From Acanthaster planci (lineage: Eukaryota; Echinodermata; Asteroidea; Valvatida; Acanthasteridae): a stretch of DNA of 64,000 nt. The notes beneath the pieces were generated by a model. That model made no database searches. It had not been told where the DNA came from and was given only the letters and a program-made list of their open reading frames with translations. The translations under genes and the position numbers were made by a program. This document shows, in pieces, positions 61,201 to 63,141 of the stretch. The stretch is from the NCBI RefSeq assembly GCF_001949145.1, contig NW_019091534.1, positions 438,369-502,368 of the forward strand, read 5' to 3'. The stretch's first letter is position 1. Every line of letters starts with the position of its first letter.

Positions 61201-63141
61201 AGATGATATTCGTTTTAACCTATCACCCATGTTATGAGAACTCACTGCACTGTTATTTGCACTGAGTAGGTCAAAACTAAGTGCAGATATGCTAAACCAG
61301 GTTGAAGTGTCGGTGAAGTTCCTATTTGCATATTGCTTTCAGTGTCCCTTGGCATGTATTTTCCCCCTAGAATGTCCACTTCTGAGGCTGCCACCTCCAG
61401 CCAGCTTCCTGACCTGCACAGTGGATGACCGATGCCTTGGCCTGACATGCTGTGCCTCCCTGGACCTGATCTTCACTCAGTTGTCCACTACCACTTGGGC
61501 TCTCCTAGACCCCTGCGAATTGAAACTGTCTGTTGGGCTGGGGTCGTGGTCAAAGAATGTCACGCTCTTTGAATACGACTGGGGAGTGGATAAGGTGCTT
61601 GACATCAGTGATTCTGTGCACATAATGTAAGTGACATTTTGGGTAAAATGTGAGCTGTGTCTGACACTCGTGGCTGCTGCTTAAAGTACCCCTTTGGCTA
61701 TCCATATGCACCCTCTCCCTGGAAACATTTATTCTGACGTAGCCTTAACCTTGTTTTTAAAACTGTCAAGAACAAGCATTGTGAAGATGGTTAGTGAATT
61801 ACAGGGCCTAACCTACTTTGTTTTTGATCTACTCAGGTATAATGTTGACAAGCTGACGGCACTGAAGGAATTTCATATTGACCTCTCGGTAACCCTGTGC
61901 ATAGACGGCAGCTGCAGACCCATCCGTCTGCTCCAGGCAGCTCACGTGCCCATTCAGATCTGCAACTCCAATGCCACCCTCACCTTGCCTGGGAATGGCA
62001 CCATCTCTGGCTACCTTGAGAGCTTAGGGGGTCAGGTCACTGAAGCAGCTGTAGATAGGGTACTAGACCATTTGGGACTGAAGGTGAGACTGTTGAATTT
62101 GTTGCTGCATTGTTGAAAATTCTGAAATTGAAAAGCTAATACTTACCCATACATGTGAGTCCGTGTATCTGTGTTGATTGTTTCCTTAATTCTTATGTTC
62201 TCAGAATTTCCTGTCCAGAGACATGTGTAATCTGCCCAGAGTGCTCGGAGCAGGCAGTGACAGTAAGTACAACAGATTTCCTGTAGAAGAAAGATTGCAG
62301 GGTCAAGATCTCAACAGATTCTTTCTTTTTTGGTAACGAAACTGGTCTCTCATTTTGTTATATCGACAAGAATTTAAGATTAAATCAGTGTTCTGAAATT
62401 TATGATTGCCAAGCTTTCGGTAATTGAGTACCTTCTTCAGGGCAAGCAGATTCAGTTCTGAATGAACGCAGAAAAATCCACATTCATTCCCCCTGGATAC
62501 AGCGTTCCAAGTTCGAAAATGACGCGCTGCTCCAGTTCCTTACGCTGTACATCGGATGACGCTTTCCACAGAATACAGACGCTTACGTCACTGAGGGAAT
62601 GTGCCGGCGTGCAAAGCATCATGCATGCTGCTTTTTGTTCTGCTCATATTTTTAAGAGGGGCCTTTTGGGATGTTTTGTATTGTAAATGAAGTTAGTACA
62701 TGATTTATTTGGTGATAAATTGATAAATTCACCACATGTAAATGAATGCATATTGCAGTGCTTCACCAGATCAGATGTACGTTATCTTTTTTCGACAGAT
62801 TTTCCACATTTCATCTAACCTAAACTTATCTATTAAACATACATTTCTGTTTGATTAGTCCTGCTAATGCTTCTGATTTCTGATTCAGGTTGTTCAGTGC
62901 AGTTTCCTGACAACCTTCCCAGCTTGTCCTGTCATATTGGCAGCCGTTGTACAAGTTTTCACTGCTGTCTAACGCTGGATCTCAAGCTGACCCAGATCAG
63001 CACCAAGGCCTGGTTTATCATTGACCCATGTGACTACAAGGTGTCTGTTGGGCTAGGAAGGTGGTTCTTCAATGCATCGCTGTTTTCCTACAAGTGGGGA
63101 GTGATGGAAAGTTTTATGGTTGGGCATGCTCTCAGTGTTAT
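10087..63141 (+). CDS. Large secreted lipid-transfer/M23/Cys-repeat mosaic (whole gene, 3'-incomplete)
   Basis: One multi-exon gene inferred from 48 exons whose phases agree at every junction but one (exon 2 to 3). Summed exons give about 7,350 nt. Domain order: signal peptide (residues 1 to about 33); Vitellogenin_N-like lipid-transfer module (about 35-600); furin-type site RLRR (about 625); unassigned helical region (about 650-1,040); M23/LECT2-like fold (about 1,045-1,200); Pro-rich linker; then tandem ten-cysteine units from about residue 1,320. The N-module places the protein near the large lipid transfer proteins (vitellogenin, apolipophorin, MTP, apoB), but I do not see their DUF1943 or von Willebrand D domains. 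It is probably secreted and possibly cleaved by a proprotein convertase. Biological role is unknown: lipid carriage, extracellular matrix and immune recognition are all possible. The right end is cut by the window. No stop codon or polyadenylation site is seen. Confidence 0.85.
10279..11682 (+). other. Intron 1
   Basis: About 1.4 kb. It contains a 15-bp perfect inverted repeat just after exon 1 (ACAAACCAGCCATTA near 10382-10396 and TAATGGCTGGTTTGT near 10396-10410). I see nothing else of note. Confidence 0.5.
11683..11782 (+). CDS. Exon 2: lipid-transfer beta-strands
   Basis: The exon begins after TTTTACAAG and ends CAAG|GTATCA. It is 100 nt, phase 0 in and phase 1 out. It encodes IGFVLVKRS followed by QEIFLRVHSAAITSD, which resembles the second and third strands of the Vitellogenin_N beta-barrel (hydrophobic alternation, then a 'VxxA' turn). 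Its outgoing phase does not match exon 3. Confidence 0.65.
11783..16299 (+). other. Intron 2 region, about 4.5 kb
   Basis: This stretch has no confident exon apart from the possible micro-exon near 12043. A 127-codon minus-strand frame (12989-13372) shows no known domain or splice context. The rest is AT-rich with poly-T runs. Confidence 0.5.
12043..12065 (+). CDS. Possible micro-exon between exons 2 and 3
   Basis: A strong acceptor (long T-run, CACCAG) and a donor AAG|GTGGCA bound 23 nt. Taken with phase 1 in, it would encode GLCLFIYK and leave phase 0, exactly what is needed to join exon 2 to exon 3. The match could be chance in a 4.5-kb interval, and the encoded peptide is not diagnostic. 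Confidence 0.3.
16300..16322 (+). CDS. Exon 3: 23-nt micro-exon
   Basis: It follows TTTTTTCCAG and ends AG|GTGATA. It encodes LFDTLKL and, joined to exon 4, gives LFDTLKLRFSFDINENG. This is the 'L..(P)LRFSFD..G' segment common in Vitellogenin_N proteins. Phase 0 in, phase 2 out. Confidence 0.65.
16602..16740 (+). CDS. Exon 4: lipid-transfer module
   Basis: It encodes RFSFDINENGAIGQVF, then KKGLVSLLASNLQ. This matches the 'G.I..v ... NiKkGilS.lq' region, the best-conserved part of the Vitellogenin_N beta-barrel. Acceptor CTGTAG, donor AAAAG|GTACGG, phase 2 in and phase 0 out. Confidence 0.85.
17208..17366 (+). CDS. Exon 5: lipid-transfer module
   Basis: It encodes GWNYDSKDRGYEGDHEASYT, then IIVFTKTR. 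The family pattern is an aromatic 'W.Y...E.G.eG.~..Y' strand followed by 'v.Kt'. The chosen acceptor is GAGGCAG at 17207. An alternative TAG at 17201 would add two residues in frame. Donor AAAAG|GTCTCT. Confidence 0.8.
17367..18321 (+). other. Intron 5
   Basis: About 1 kb of AT-rich sequence with no repeat or exon that I can support. Confidence 0.5.
18322..18407 (+). CDS. Exon 6: lipid-transfer module
   Basis: It encodes EIHYNPGLQLPEIVKTRDQF and a short acidic tail. Acceptor TTCAATTAG, donor CAGG|GTAAGT (perfect). Phase 0 in, phase 2 out. The peptide lies where apolipophorin-like proteins have a linker after the barrel. Confidence 0.75.
18589..18804 (+). repeat. Tandem duplication, two units of about 112 bp
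   Basis: A unit starting CTTCTTTTACTGTCTCATGA at 18589 recurs from 18701 with only a few differences, ending at about 18804. It lies in intron 6. The near-identity suggests a recent duplication. Confidence 0.9.
19554..19762. mobile_element. MITE with perfect 38-bp inverted ends, 9-bp target duplication
   Basis: The left end (19554-19591) starts TAGCCTTTGATCAAGGCGCC. The right end (19725-19762) is its exact reverse complement over 38 bp. The element is flanked by the direct repeat AACTTCCAC (19545-19553 and 19763-19771). A 9-bp duplication fits Mutator-type insertion better than hAT (8 bp), but the family is inferred. No coding capacity in 209 bp. Confidence 0.9.
19772..22250 (+). other. Rest of intron 6
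   Basis: This is non-coding, with no supportable exon. It includes a poly-G patch at 20338-20352, a long plus-strand open frame without domain (20759-21130), and a TACATG-rich spot near 21825-21855. Confidence 0.5.
22251..22355. repeat. Imperfect inverted repeat (small foldback)
   Basis: The left arm starts AATCTTGAACCTTAAGCAAA and the right arm ends CAAGGTTCAAGATT, pairing over roughly 36 bp with a few mismatches. It is probably a short non-autonomous DNA element. No clear target duplication was identified. Confidence 0.6.
22508..22563 (+). CDS. Exon 7: lipid-transfer module
   Basis: A 56-nt exon after TTTTCAG, encoding FLLRHHADEQTKKDKWNM. Donor ATGG|GTAATT. Phase 2 in, phase 1 out, matching both neighbours. 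Confidence 0.65.
23261..23385 (+). CDS. Exon 8: lipid-transfer module
   Basis: It encodes ELPEMQTFSEGQLTFVRKVY and continues to an acidic loop ending IHIKK. The 'L.f.....' strands fit the late part of the Vitellogenin_N barrel. Acceptor TGGTCAG, donor AAG|GTACTG. Phase 1 in, phase 0 out. Confidence 0.75.
23386..24875 (+). other. Intron 8
   Basis: About 1.5 kb. It carries a poly-C patch near 23516-23524 and the hairpin and short tandem repeats listed separately (24098-24615). Confidence 0.5.
24098..24615. repeat. Short hairpin and GTGCCAGT-type repeats
   Basis: A hairpin at 24115-24152 pairs ACAAACTGACACTCACC with GGGTGTCAGTTTGT. Its GGTGTCAGTTTGTGAAAA word recurs at about 24402-24420, and a variant GGTGCCAGTGCGTGAAAA occurs twice in a 53-bp tandem pair (24458-24510 and 24511-24564). 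The cluster looks like decayed copies of one small satellite or element end. Confidence 0.7.
24876..24966 (+). CDS. Exon 9: lipid-transfer module
   Basis: It encodes LPRNDLNFNKTSLKEEIVGN and a Cys-Met segment. Strong acceptor GTCTGTCCTCAG, donor AAAG|GTAAGG. Phase 0 in, phase 1 out. It is the transition from the beta-barrel to the helical domain. Confidence 0.8.
24967..26602 (+). other. Intron 9, with GGAAC/GTTCC clusters
   Basis: Two stretches (about 25266-25415 and 26047-26190) are unusually rich in GGAAC and GTTCC words, often facing each other. They may be decayed copies of one repeat. The rest is plain intron. Confidence 0.5.
26603..26717 (+). CDS. Exon 10: helical lipid-transfer domain
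   Basis: It encodes HCFQELVQTLISVPDGQQLA and a following amphipathic stretch. It belongs to the alpha-helical (superhelix) half of Vitellogenin_N. Phase 1 in, phase 2 out; donor CAG|GTAAAC. Confidence 0.8.
27029..27203 (+). CDS. Exon 11: helical lipid-transfer domain
   Basis: It encodes two amphipathic helices, RLNMLDAVASMYTDAS and KELVQRLLIASVGFKKTI. Typical of the helical superhelix that lines lipid-transfer proteins. Acceptor CTTCTTCCAAG, donor CAG|GTAGTG. Phase 2 in, phase 0 out. Confidence 0.85.
27365..27416 (+). CDS. Exon 12: helical lipid-transfer domain
   Basis: A short 52-nt exon encoding HYLKSVEDIVFQPEKFP. Acceptor poly-T CCAG, donor CAG|GTACAG. Phase 0 in, phase 1 out. Confidence 0.75.
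27669..27806 (+). CDS. Exon 13: helical lipid-transfer domain
   Basis: It encodes CLRDPKIQRVAVLVLGALAG and a second helix ending in LGVH. The 'vLvLGaLa' pattern is characteristic of helices in this family. Acceptor TTGCTGCAG, donor CACG|GTAAAC. Phase 1 in and out. Confidence 0.85.
27807..28497 (+). other. Intron 13
   Basis: About 0.7 kb, AT-rich, nothing noted. Confidence 0.5.
28498..28709 (+). CDS. Exon 14: helical lipid-transfer domain
   Basis: It encodes VALIEALGNAGLHRSFPHI then LLKRAGLHSMRDYHHDK. 'ALGNag...~~i' followed by a helix that aligns with the '~r.aAv~alR' stretch is the hallmark of the Vitellogenin_N C-terminal helices. This exon is the strongest support for the family call. 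Phase 1 in, phase 0 out. Confidence 0.92.
29162..29295 (+). CDS. Exon 15: end of helical domain
   Basis: It encodes AAGVLLKSALDEDEDERVRY and EASLLYKNHPNGG. The acidic repeat plus 'RyEAsllyk..p' is expected near the end of Vitellogenin_N. Donor GAAGA|GTGAGT, phase 0 in and phase 2 out. Confidence 0.9.
30184..30389 (+). CDS. Exon 16: linker with furin-type site
   Basis: After a Ser/Thr-rich stretch comes RRRLRRSFLDG, a consensus proprotein convertase site (R-x-R-R, codons at 30251-30262). A new module then begins (WKKLLGSKALGAEFGLTI). Insect apolipophorins are also cut by furin at an R-x-R-R site after this lipid-transfer region. Phase 2 in, phase 1 out. Confidence 0.88.
30390..31244 (+). other. 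Intron 16
   Basis: About 0.85 kb. It carries a two-unit 34-bp tandem duplication (30865-30932) and no exon. Confidence 0.6.
30865..30932 (+). repeat. 34-bp tandem pair
   Basis: CAAGAACCAGCCTGTGATCC and its continuation occur twice in direct tandem, with two differences. Confidence 0.9.
31245..31390 (+). CDS. Exon 17: unassigned region
   Basis: It encodes PLNSHLRVDLFDEAYATVLV then FKARFCFSGYVEYNLNILQ. It has strong alternation of hydrophobic residues, so it is probably beta structure. I cannot name the domain. Phase 1 in, phase 0 out. Confidence 0.8.
31391..33014 (+). other. Intron 17
   Basis: About 1.6 kb, AT-rich, with a short tandem AATTG run near 31492-31515 and no exon supported. Confidence 0.5.
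33015..33197 (+). CDS. Exon 18: unassigned helical region
   Basis: It encodes EFGVERISDFAKAYDLIFGK and GVDIVVDLFNGEISISQLL. Predicted amphipathic helices. Both boundaries are phase 0; donor TCT|GTAAGT. Confidence 0.8.
33198..34171 (+). other. Intron 18
   Basis: About 1 kb, nothing supportable seen. Confidence 0.5.
34172..34324 (+). CDS. Exon 19: unassigned helical region
   Basis: It encodes DLRSVATRAVSRLAQFDPAK then FRGVINVVNKAAQLFSDIK, both amphipathic helices. Phase 0 on both sides; acceptor CTTTTCACAG. Confidence 0.82.
34325..35703 (+). other. Intron 19
   Basis: About 1.4 kb, no exon or named element. Confidence 0.5.
35704..35846 (+). CDS. Exon 20: unassigned helical region
   Basis: It encodes AFSEAITVTLPWAAERIWKS and a second helix (SLRESVMDLFKSPLKAI). 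Donor TCAA|GTAAGT, phase 0 in and 2 out. Confidence 0.82.
35847..37493 (+). other. Intron 20, with SINE
   Basis: About 1.6 kb. It contains the minus-strand SINE at about 36540-36738. Confidence 0.6.
36540..36738 (-). mobile_element. tRNA-derived SINE
   Basis: On the minus strand the head reads TGGCCAAGTGGTTA (A-box, complement at 36715-36728) and, after a tRNA-like spacing, GGTTCAAATCC (B-box, complement at 36674-36684). Downstream come a GATGGACTGGCATTCC-type core and a decayed tail. A Leu/Ser-type tRNA origin is likely. This is a different head from the 44422 and 52022 copies. Confidence 0.75.
37494..37564 (+). CDS. Exon 21: helix
   Basis: A 71-nt exon encoding IKLAVDEIRNAKKQIQEALF. Charged amphipathic helix. 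Donor GGAG|GTAAGG. Phase 2 in, 1 out. Confidence 0.75.
37701..37864 (+). CDS. Exon 22: helical region
   Basis: It encodes YWFKLPQIILDMLQELGEHL and NIRRDLVTWVDEVDSS. Acceptor TGCTTTGCAG, donor TCG|GTAAGG. Phase 1 in, 0 out. Confidence 0.82.
38539..38705 (+). CDS. Exon 23: helical region
   Basis: It encodes FTVRRQVQAEIESIFQDLM and VFRAVGAIKEAYETLRD. The last helical exon before the M23-like fold. Phase 0 in, 2 out. Confidence 0.82.
38706..39773 (+). other. Intron 23
   Basis: About 1.1 kb with no named element. Confidence 0.5.
39774..39954 (+). CDS. Exon 24: start of M23/LECT2-like fold
   Basis: After a basic segment comes LCASGGFYPTNSAGQYEHQG. Its H-x-x-x-D zinc pair is in EHQGVDLEIPAGAK, with His at 39916-39918 and Asp at 39928-39930. 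The spacing and the 'HQGVD' word match the first zinc motif of peptidase M23 and of LECT2. Phase 2 in, 0 out. Confidence 0.88.
39955..40818 (+). other. Intron 24, with MITE
   Basis: About 0.86 kb. It contains the TA-flanked MITE at 40240-40426. Otherwise nothing noted. Confidence 0.6.
40240..40426. mobile_element. Tc1/mariner-type MITE, ACAGGGTGTCCC ends
   Basis: The ends are inverted: ACAGGGTGTCCC at the left and GGGACACCCTGT at the right. Long complementary blocks lie inside (ACCCTGAGGAAAGGGGTTAA with its reverse complement). The outside dinucleotide is TA on both sides. 187 bp, no coding capacity. This end motif is widespread among animal mariner-related MITEs. Confidence 0.85.
40819..40971 (+). 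CDS. Exon 25: M23/LECT2-like core
   Basis: It encodes LVAPFSGVLFKSEGKPNQ then FRNIRITIDNIEPN. 'V.APF.G.l...~kp' is the second strand pair of the LECT2/M23 fold. The exon begins exactly after the zinc motif. Both boundaries are phase 0. Confidence 0.88.
40972..42377 (+). other. Intron 25
   Basis: About 1.4 kb. It holds the hairpin with flanking direct repeats (41662-41829), which contains the single N. Confidence 0.6.
41662..41829. repeat. Hairpin insert bounded by 13-bp direct repeats
   Basis: TAATCTGGCCCCT occurs at 41662-41674 and again at 41817-41829. Between them ATTATATATAATGGTTTGCC (about 41708-41727) faces GGCAAACCGTTATATATAAT (about 41801-41820), pairing 19 of 20. The layout resembles a small foldback insertion, though the direct repeat is long for a target duplication. 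One ambiguous base lies at 41781. Confidence 0.7.
42378..42635 (+). CDS. Exon 26: M23/LECT2-like end, Tyr for catalytic His
   Basis: It encodes VIAGTVIGTVGRS, then SNYIHLSMKK and, after about 35 residues, GYVDPSNYV. 'GT.IGtvG' and the closing 'DPs.Yv' are conserved in M23/LECT2. The usual HxH becomes Y-I-H: the zinc-ligand His is kept (42444-42446) but Tyr (42438-42440) stands at the catalytic-base position. Likely a zinc-binding pseudoenzyme. Phase 0 on both sides. Confidence 0.88.
42763..42925 (+). CDS. Exon 27: Pro-rich linker
   Basis: It encodes a hydrophilic linker including SPERQPPPDMTTNRPDP. It has no recognisable fold. Acceptor TTTCATAG, donor AGAAG|GTAAAA. Phase 0 in, 1 out. Confidence 0.75.
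43072..43250 (+). CDS. Exon 28: linker to repeat array
   Basis: It encodes PPPKTGSGSPFQNFTLRNLK followed by SILAFARRLG and ELLAVVQTIV. The C-terminal helix resembles the D segment that ends each later Cys unit. Phase 1 in, 0 out; donor GTT|GTAAGT. Confidence 0.8.
44254..44292. other. Assembly gap (39 N)
   Basis: Run of N; open frames across it are artefacts. Confidence 0.99.
44422..44685 (+). mobile_element. tRNA-derived SINE, plus strand
   Basis: A tRNA-like head has A-box TTGGCGTAGGGGG (about 44433-44445) and B-box GGTTCAAGTCC (44477-44487). It is followed by a core with GGTTTATCCCC and GTTTTCCTCC blocks and an A-rich tail of AAAT repeats. The minus-strand copy in intron 37 shares the GAGTCAGGTTGGC head. 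Confidence 0.8.
44785..44923 (+). CDS. Exon 29: unit 1 head, SAP-like
   Basis: After one Cys (KPCVLP) comes MSDDLLRIELQQRGLSSQGD and KTLLHRYKQ. The pattern 'L...L..rGL...G.k..Ll.R' is the SAP motif, a helix-turn-helix normally found in nuclear proteins. Acceptor CTAACTGCAG, donor GACC|GTAAGT. Phase 0 in, 1 out. Confidence 0.82.
45620..45829 (+). CDS. Exon 30: unit 1, B segment (six Cys)
   Basis: It begins CPLLQVSLPKN and contains CLGVECC, then RFDPCEFQFVLGV. Six cysteines lie in the order seen in all later B segments (first CP, then C, C, CC, DPC). Phase 1 in and out. Confidence 0.85.
45966..46032 (+). CDS. Exon 31: unit 1, short linker
   Basis: A 67-nt exon encoding ELDLPVPFDVPFVEGMQLL. 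Unit 1 alone has this as a separate exon. In later units the equivalent is at the end of B or the start of C. Phase 1 in, 2 out. Confidence 0.7.
46440..46648 (+). repeat. Dispersed repeat, copy A
   Basis: Aligns to 59264-59477, sharing TTGGTTGAAAAGAGC, CCAAAGGAGC and CCTCTGGTGGTCCAGCTC-type blocks in order. The family is unidentified. Confidence 0.75.
46830..47235. mobile_element. Harbinger-like MITE with TTA target duplication
   Basis: The inverted ends of about 48 bp start GGGACGGCGACCATTTAGAC and end in the reverse complement (GGTCGCCGGCCC). TTA lies directly outside each end (46827-46829 and 47236-47238). A 3-bp T-W-A duplication is typical of PIF/Harbinger. 406 bp, no coding capacity seen. 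Confidence 0.85.
47531..47694 (+). CDS. Exon 32: unit 1, C segment (three Cys)
   Basis: It encodes FTIDKSPTKLLVSLSVGLC then VIPLPICHPN. Three cysteines and 'IDK...sv.LC...C...IPLPIC..N' define the C segment of every unit. Phase 2 in, 1 out. Confidence 0.87.
48025..48152 (+). CDS. Exon 33: unit 1, D segment
   Basis: It encodes YFSRANLKRILKETGEEI then AELALSYAMDELGI. An amphipathic helix ending in LGI, as in each D segment. No cysteine. Phase 1 in, 0 out. Confidence 0.82.
48153..49211 (+). other. Intron 33
   Basis: About 1.06 kb. A segment ending at about 49010 (GAGAGGGCGCAATAAAAATT followed by A/T repeats) resembles the 3' end of an unidentified retroelement. Otherwise nothing noted. Confidence 0.4.
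49212..49353 (+). CDS. Exon 34: unit 2 head, second SAP-like
   Basis: Aligns residue by residue to exon 29: one Cys (EPCLTP), then MSDSQLIASLEDRQLATTG and a basic tail. The acceptor CTGTATCTAG makes ELLSSKEPC parallel KLVSDKPC of exon 29. Phase 0 in, 1 out. Confidence 0.82.
50095..50325 (+). CDS. Exon 35: unit 2, B segment
   Basis: Six cysteines in the usual order, with CLRLDCCLEL and VDACDFTF. The DPC word is DAC here, and the segment is longer by an insert after the first Cys. It ends SYEWG. Phase 1 in and out. Confidence 0.85.
50897..51097 (+). CDS. Exon 36: unit 2, C segment
   Basis: It encodes YSIDKLDAEKVFKINFGA then VPIPVCNSNF. Three Cys as in the other units. It closes with SLPG at the donor. 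Phase 1 in and out. Confidence 0.87.
51791..51940 (+). CDS. Exon 37: unit 2 D segment joined to unit 3 head
   Basis: The D helix AGQQAINIFLEYIGL is followed in the same exon by a short linker with one Cys (DGRCDTTALF), so D of unit 2 and the head of unit 3 share one exon. There is no SAP-like segment from here on. Phase 1 in and out. Confidence 0.83.
51941..52248 (+). other. Intron 37, mostly SINE
   Basis: About 0.3 kb, largely the minus-strand SINE at 52022-52176. Confidence 0.7.
52022..52176 (-). mobile_element. tRNA-derived SINE, minus strand
   Basis: Read on the minus strand it has GAGTCAGGTTGGCATAGTGG (A-box region) and GGGTTCGATTCC (B-box; complement at 52107-52118). The head matches the 44422 copy. 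Shorter and without a clear tail, so partly decayed. Confidence 0.75.
52249..52461 (+). CDS. Exon 38: unit 3, B segment
   Basis: It encodes CTDVSLPALSNGLTC, CLGIQCC, then LDPCEFTLSVGFGKW and ends DYHWG. Six Cys in order. Phase 1 in and out. Confidence 0.87.
52462..54940 (+). other. Intron 38
   Basis: About 2.5 kb. It holds an 11-bp palindrome (52917-52945: AGCTGTTTCGG..CCGAAACAGCT) and a hairpin (53424-53470) about 500 bp apart, possibly the two ends of one element. An unremarkable plus-strand open frame (53938-54291) lacks splice context. Confidence 0.5.
52917..53470. repeat. Possible element between two palindromic ends
   Basis: The left palindrome (AGCTGTTTCGGTCACCGG) and the right hairpin (GGTTATC..GATAACC, 53424-53470) share a GGTCAC word. 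The interior is AT-rich without coding capacity. Unity as one element is inferred only from placement. Confidence 0.35.
54941..55147 (+). CDS. Exon 39: unit 3, C segment
   Basis: It encodes IYTIDKLTEAKVFVLDLAL then RVPIPLCNENASF, closing with TLPG. Three Cys. Phase 1 in and out. Confidence 0.87.
55555..55646 (+). CDS. Exon 40: unit 3, D segment
   Basis: It encodes GFLQMVGHNAADIAMDAI and LKHLGLF. The helix ending LGL is as in the other D segments. Phase 1 in, 0 out. Confidence 0.83.
55647..56505 (+). other. Intron 40
   Basis: About 0.86 kb with no element named. A short open frame at 55737-55943 has no domain or splice context. Confidence 0.5.
56506..56566 (+). CDS. Exon 41: unit 4 head
   Basis: A 61-nt exon encoding EYISREPCVRPQVTQNGW. 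It keeps the single Cys of the head but not the SAP-like helix. Phase 0 in, 1 out. Confidence 0.8.
57053..57314 (+). CDS. Exon 42: unit 4, B segment
   Basis: It encodes CPRDIRLPHLPRNLVC, CLVFDCC, FDPCNYHLSVSLG and SYQWG. Unlike earlier B exons, it runs on past WG for about 14 residues and ends in phase 2. Phase 1 in, 2 out. Confidence 0.87.
57315..58556 (+). other. Intron 42
   Basis: About 1.24 kb. It holds a two-unit tandem near 57696-57761 (CTTCCTGAAAAAAATACCTC and a near copy). Otherwise nothing. Confidence 0.6.
58557..58803 (+). CDS. Exon 43: unit 4, fused C and D segments
   Basis: A 247-nt exon encoding TIDKLDAEESFQINFDIF, VPIPLCNLNASFELPG and the D helix ending LRKLGIQ. C and D, separate in units 1-3, are here in one exon. 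Phase 2 in, 0 out. Confidence 0.88.
58804..60949 (+). other. Intron 43
   Basis: About 2.1 kb. It holds copy B of the dispersed repeat (59264-59477). A minus-strand open frame (60141-60524) shows no domain. Confidence 0.55.
59264..59477 (+). repeat. Dispersed repeat, copy B
   Basis: Collinear with 46440-46648 in the same orientation, including CGGTTGAAAAGAGC, CCAAAGGAGC and CTTGGTCCAGCTC blocks. Diverged by point changes and small indels. Confidence 0.75.
60950..61004 (+). CDS. Exon 44: unit 5 head
   Basis: A 55-nt exon encoding QYINNQQCDMEILAPSEN. Single Cys. Acceptor TTATTTTTTAG, donor AACA|GTGAGT. Phase 0 in, 1 out. Confidence 0.75.
61371..61626 (+). CDS. Exon 45: unit 5, B segment
   Basis: It encodes CPLLRLPPPASFLTC, CLGLTCC, DPCELKLSVGLGSW and EYDWG. 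Six Cys. It ends past WG in phase 2 like exon 42. Confidence 0.88.
61837..62083 (+). CDS. Exon 46: unit 5, fused C and D segments
   Basis: Exactly 247 nt, the same as exon 43, with NVDKLTALKEFHIDLSV, VPIQICNSNATLTLPG and LDHLGLK. Equal length and identical phases point to duplication of the C-D exon. Phase 2 in, 0 out. Confidence 0.88.
62205..62262 (+). CDS. Exon 47: unit 6 head
   Basis: A 58-nt exon encoding NFLSRDMCNLPRVLGAGSD. Single Cys. Acceptor TTATGTTCTCAG, donor GACA|GTAAGT. Phase 0 in, 1 out. Confidence 0.78.
62263..62888 (+). other. Intron 47
   Basis: About 0.63 kb. A plus-strand open frame (62462-62686) has no domain. No exon seen. Confidence 0.5.
62889..63141 (+). CDS. Exon 48: unit 6, B segment, last exon seen
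   Basis: It encodes CSVQFPDNLPSLSC, then CHCC-type cysteines, DPCDYKVSVGLGRW and SYKWG. Six Cys. Donor TTAT|GTAAGT leaves phase 2, so a C-D exon like exons 43 and 46 must follow beyond the window or in an unrecognised place. Confidence 0.87.
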
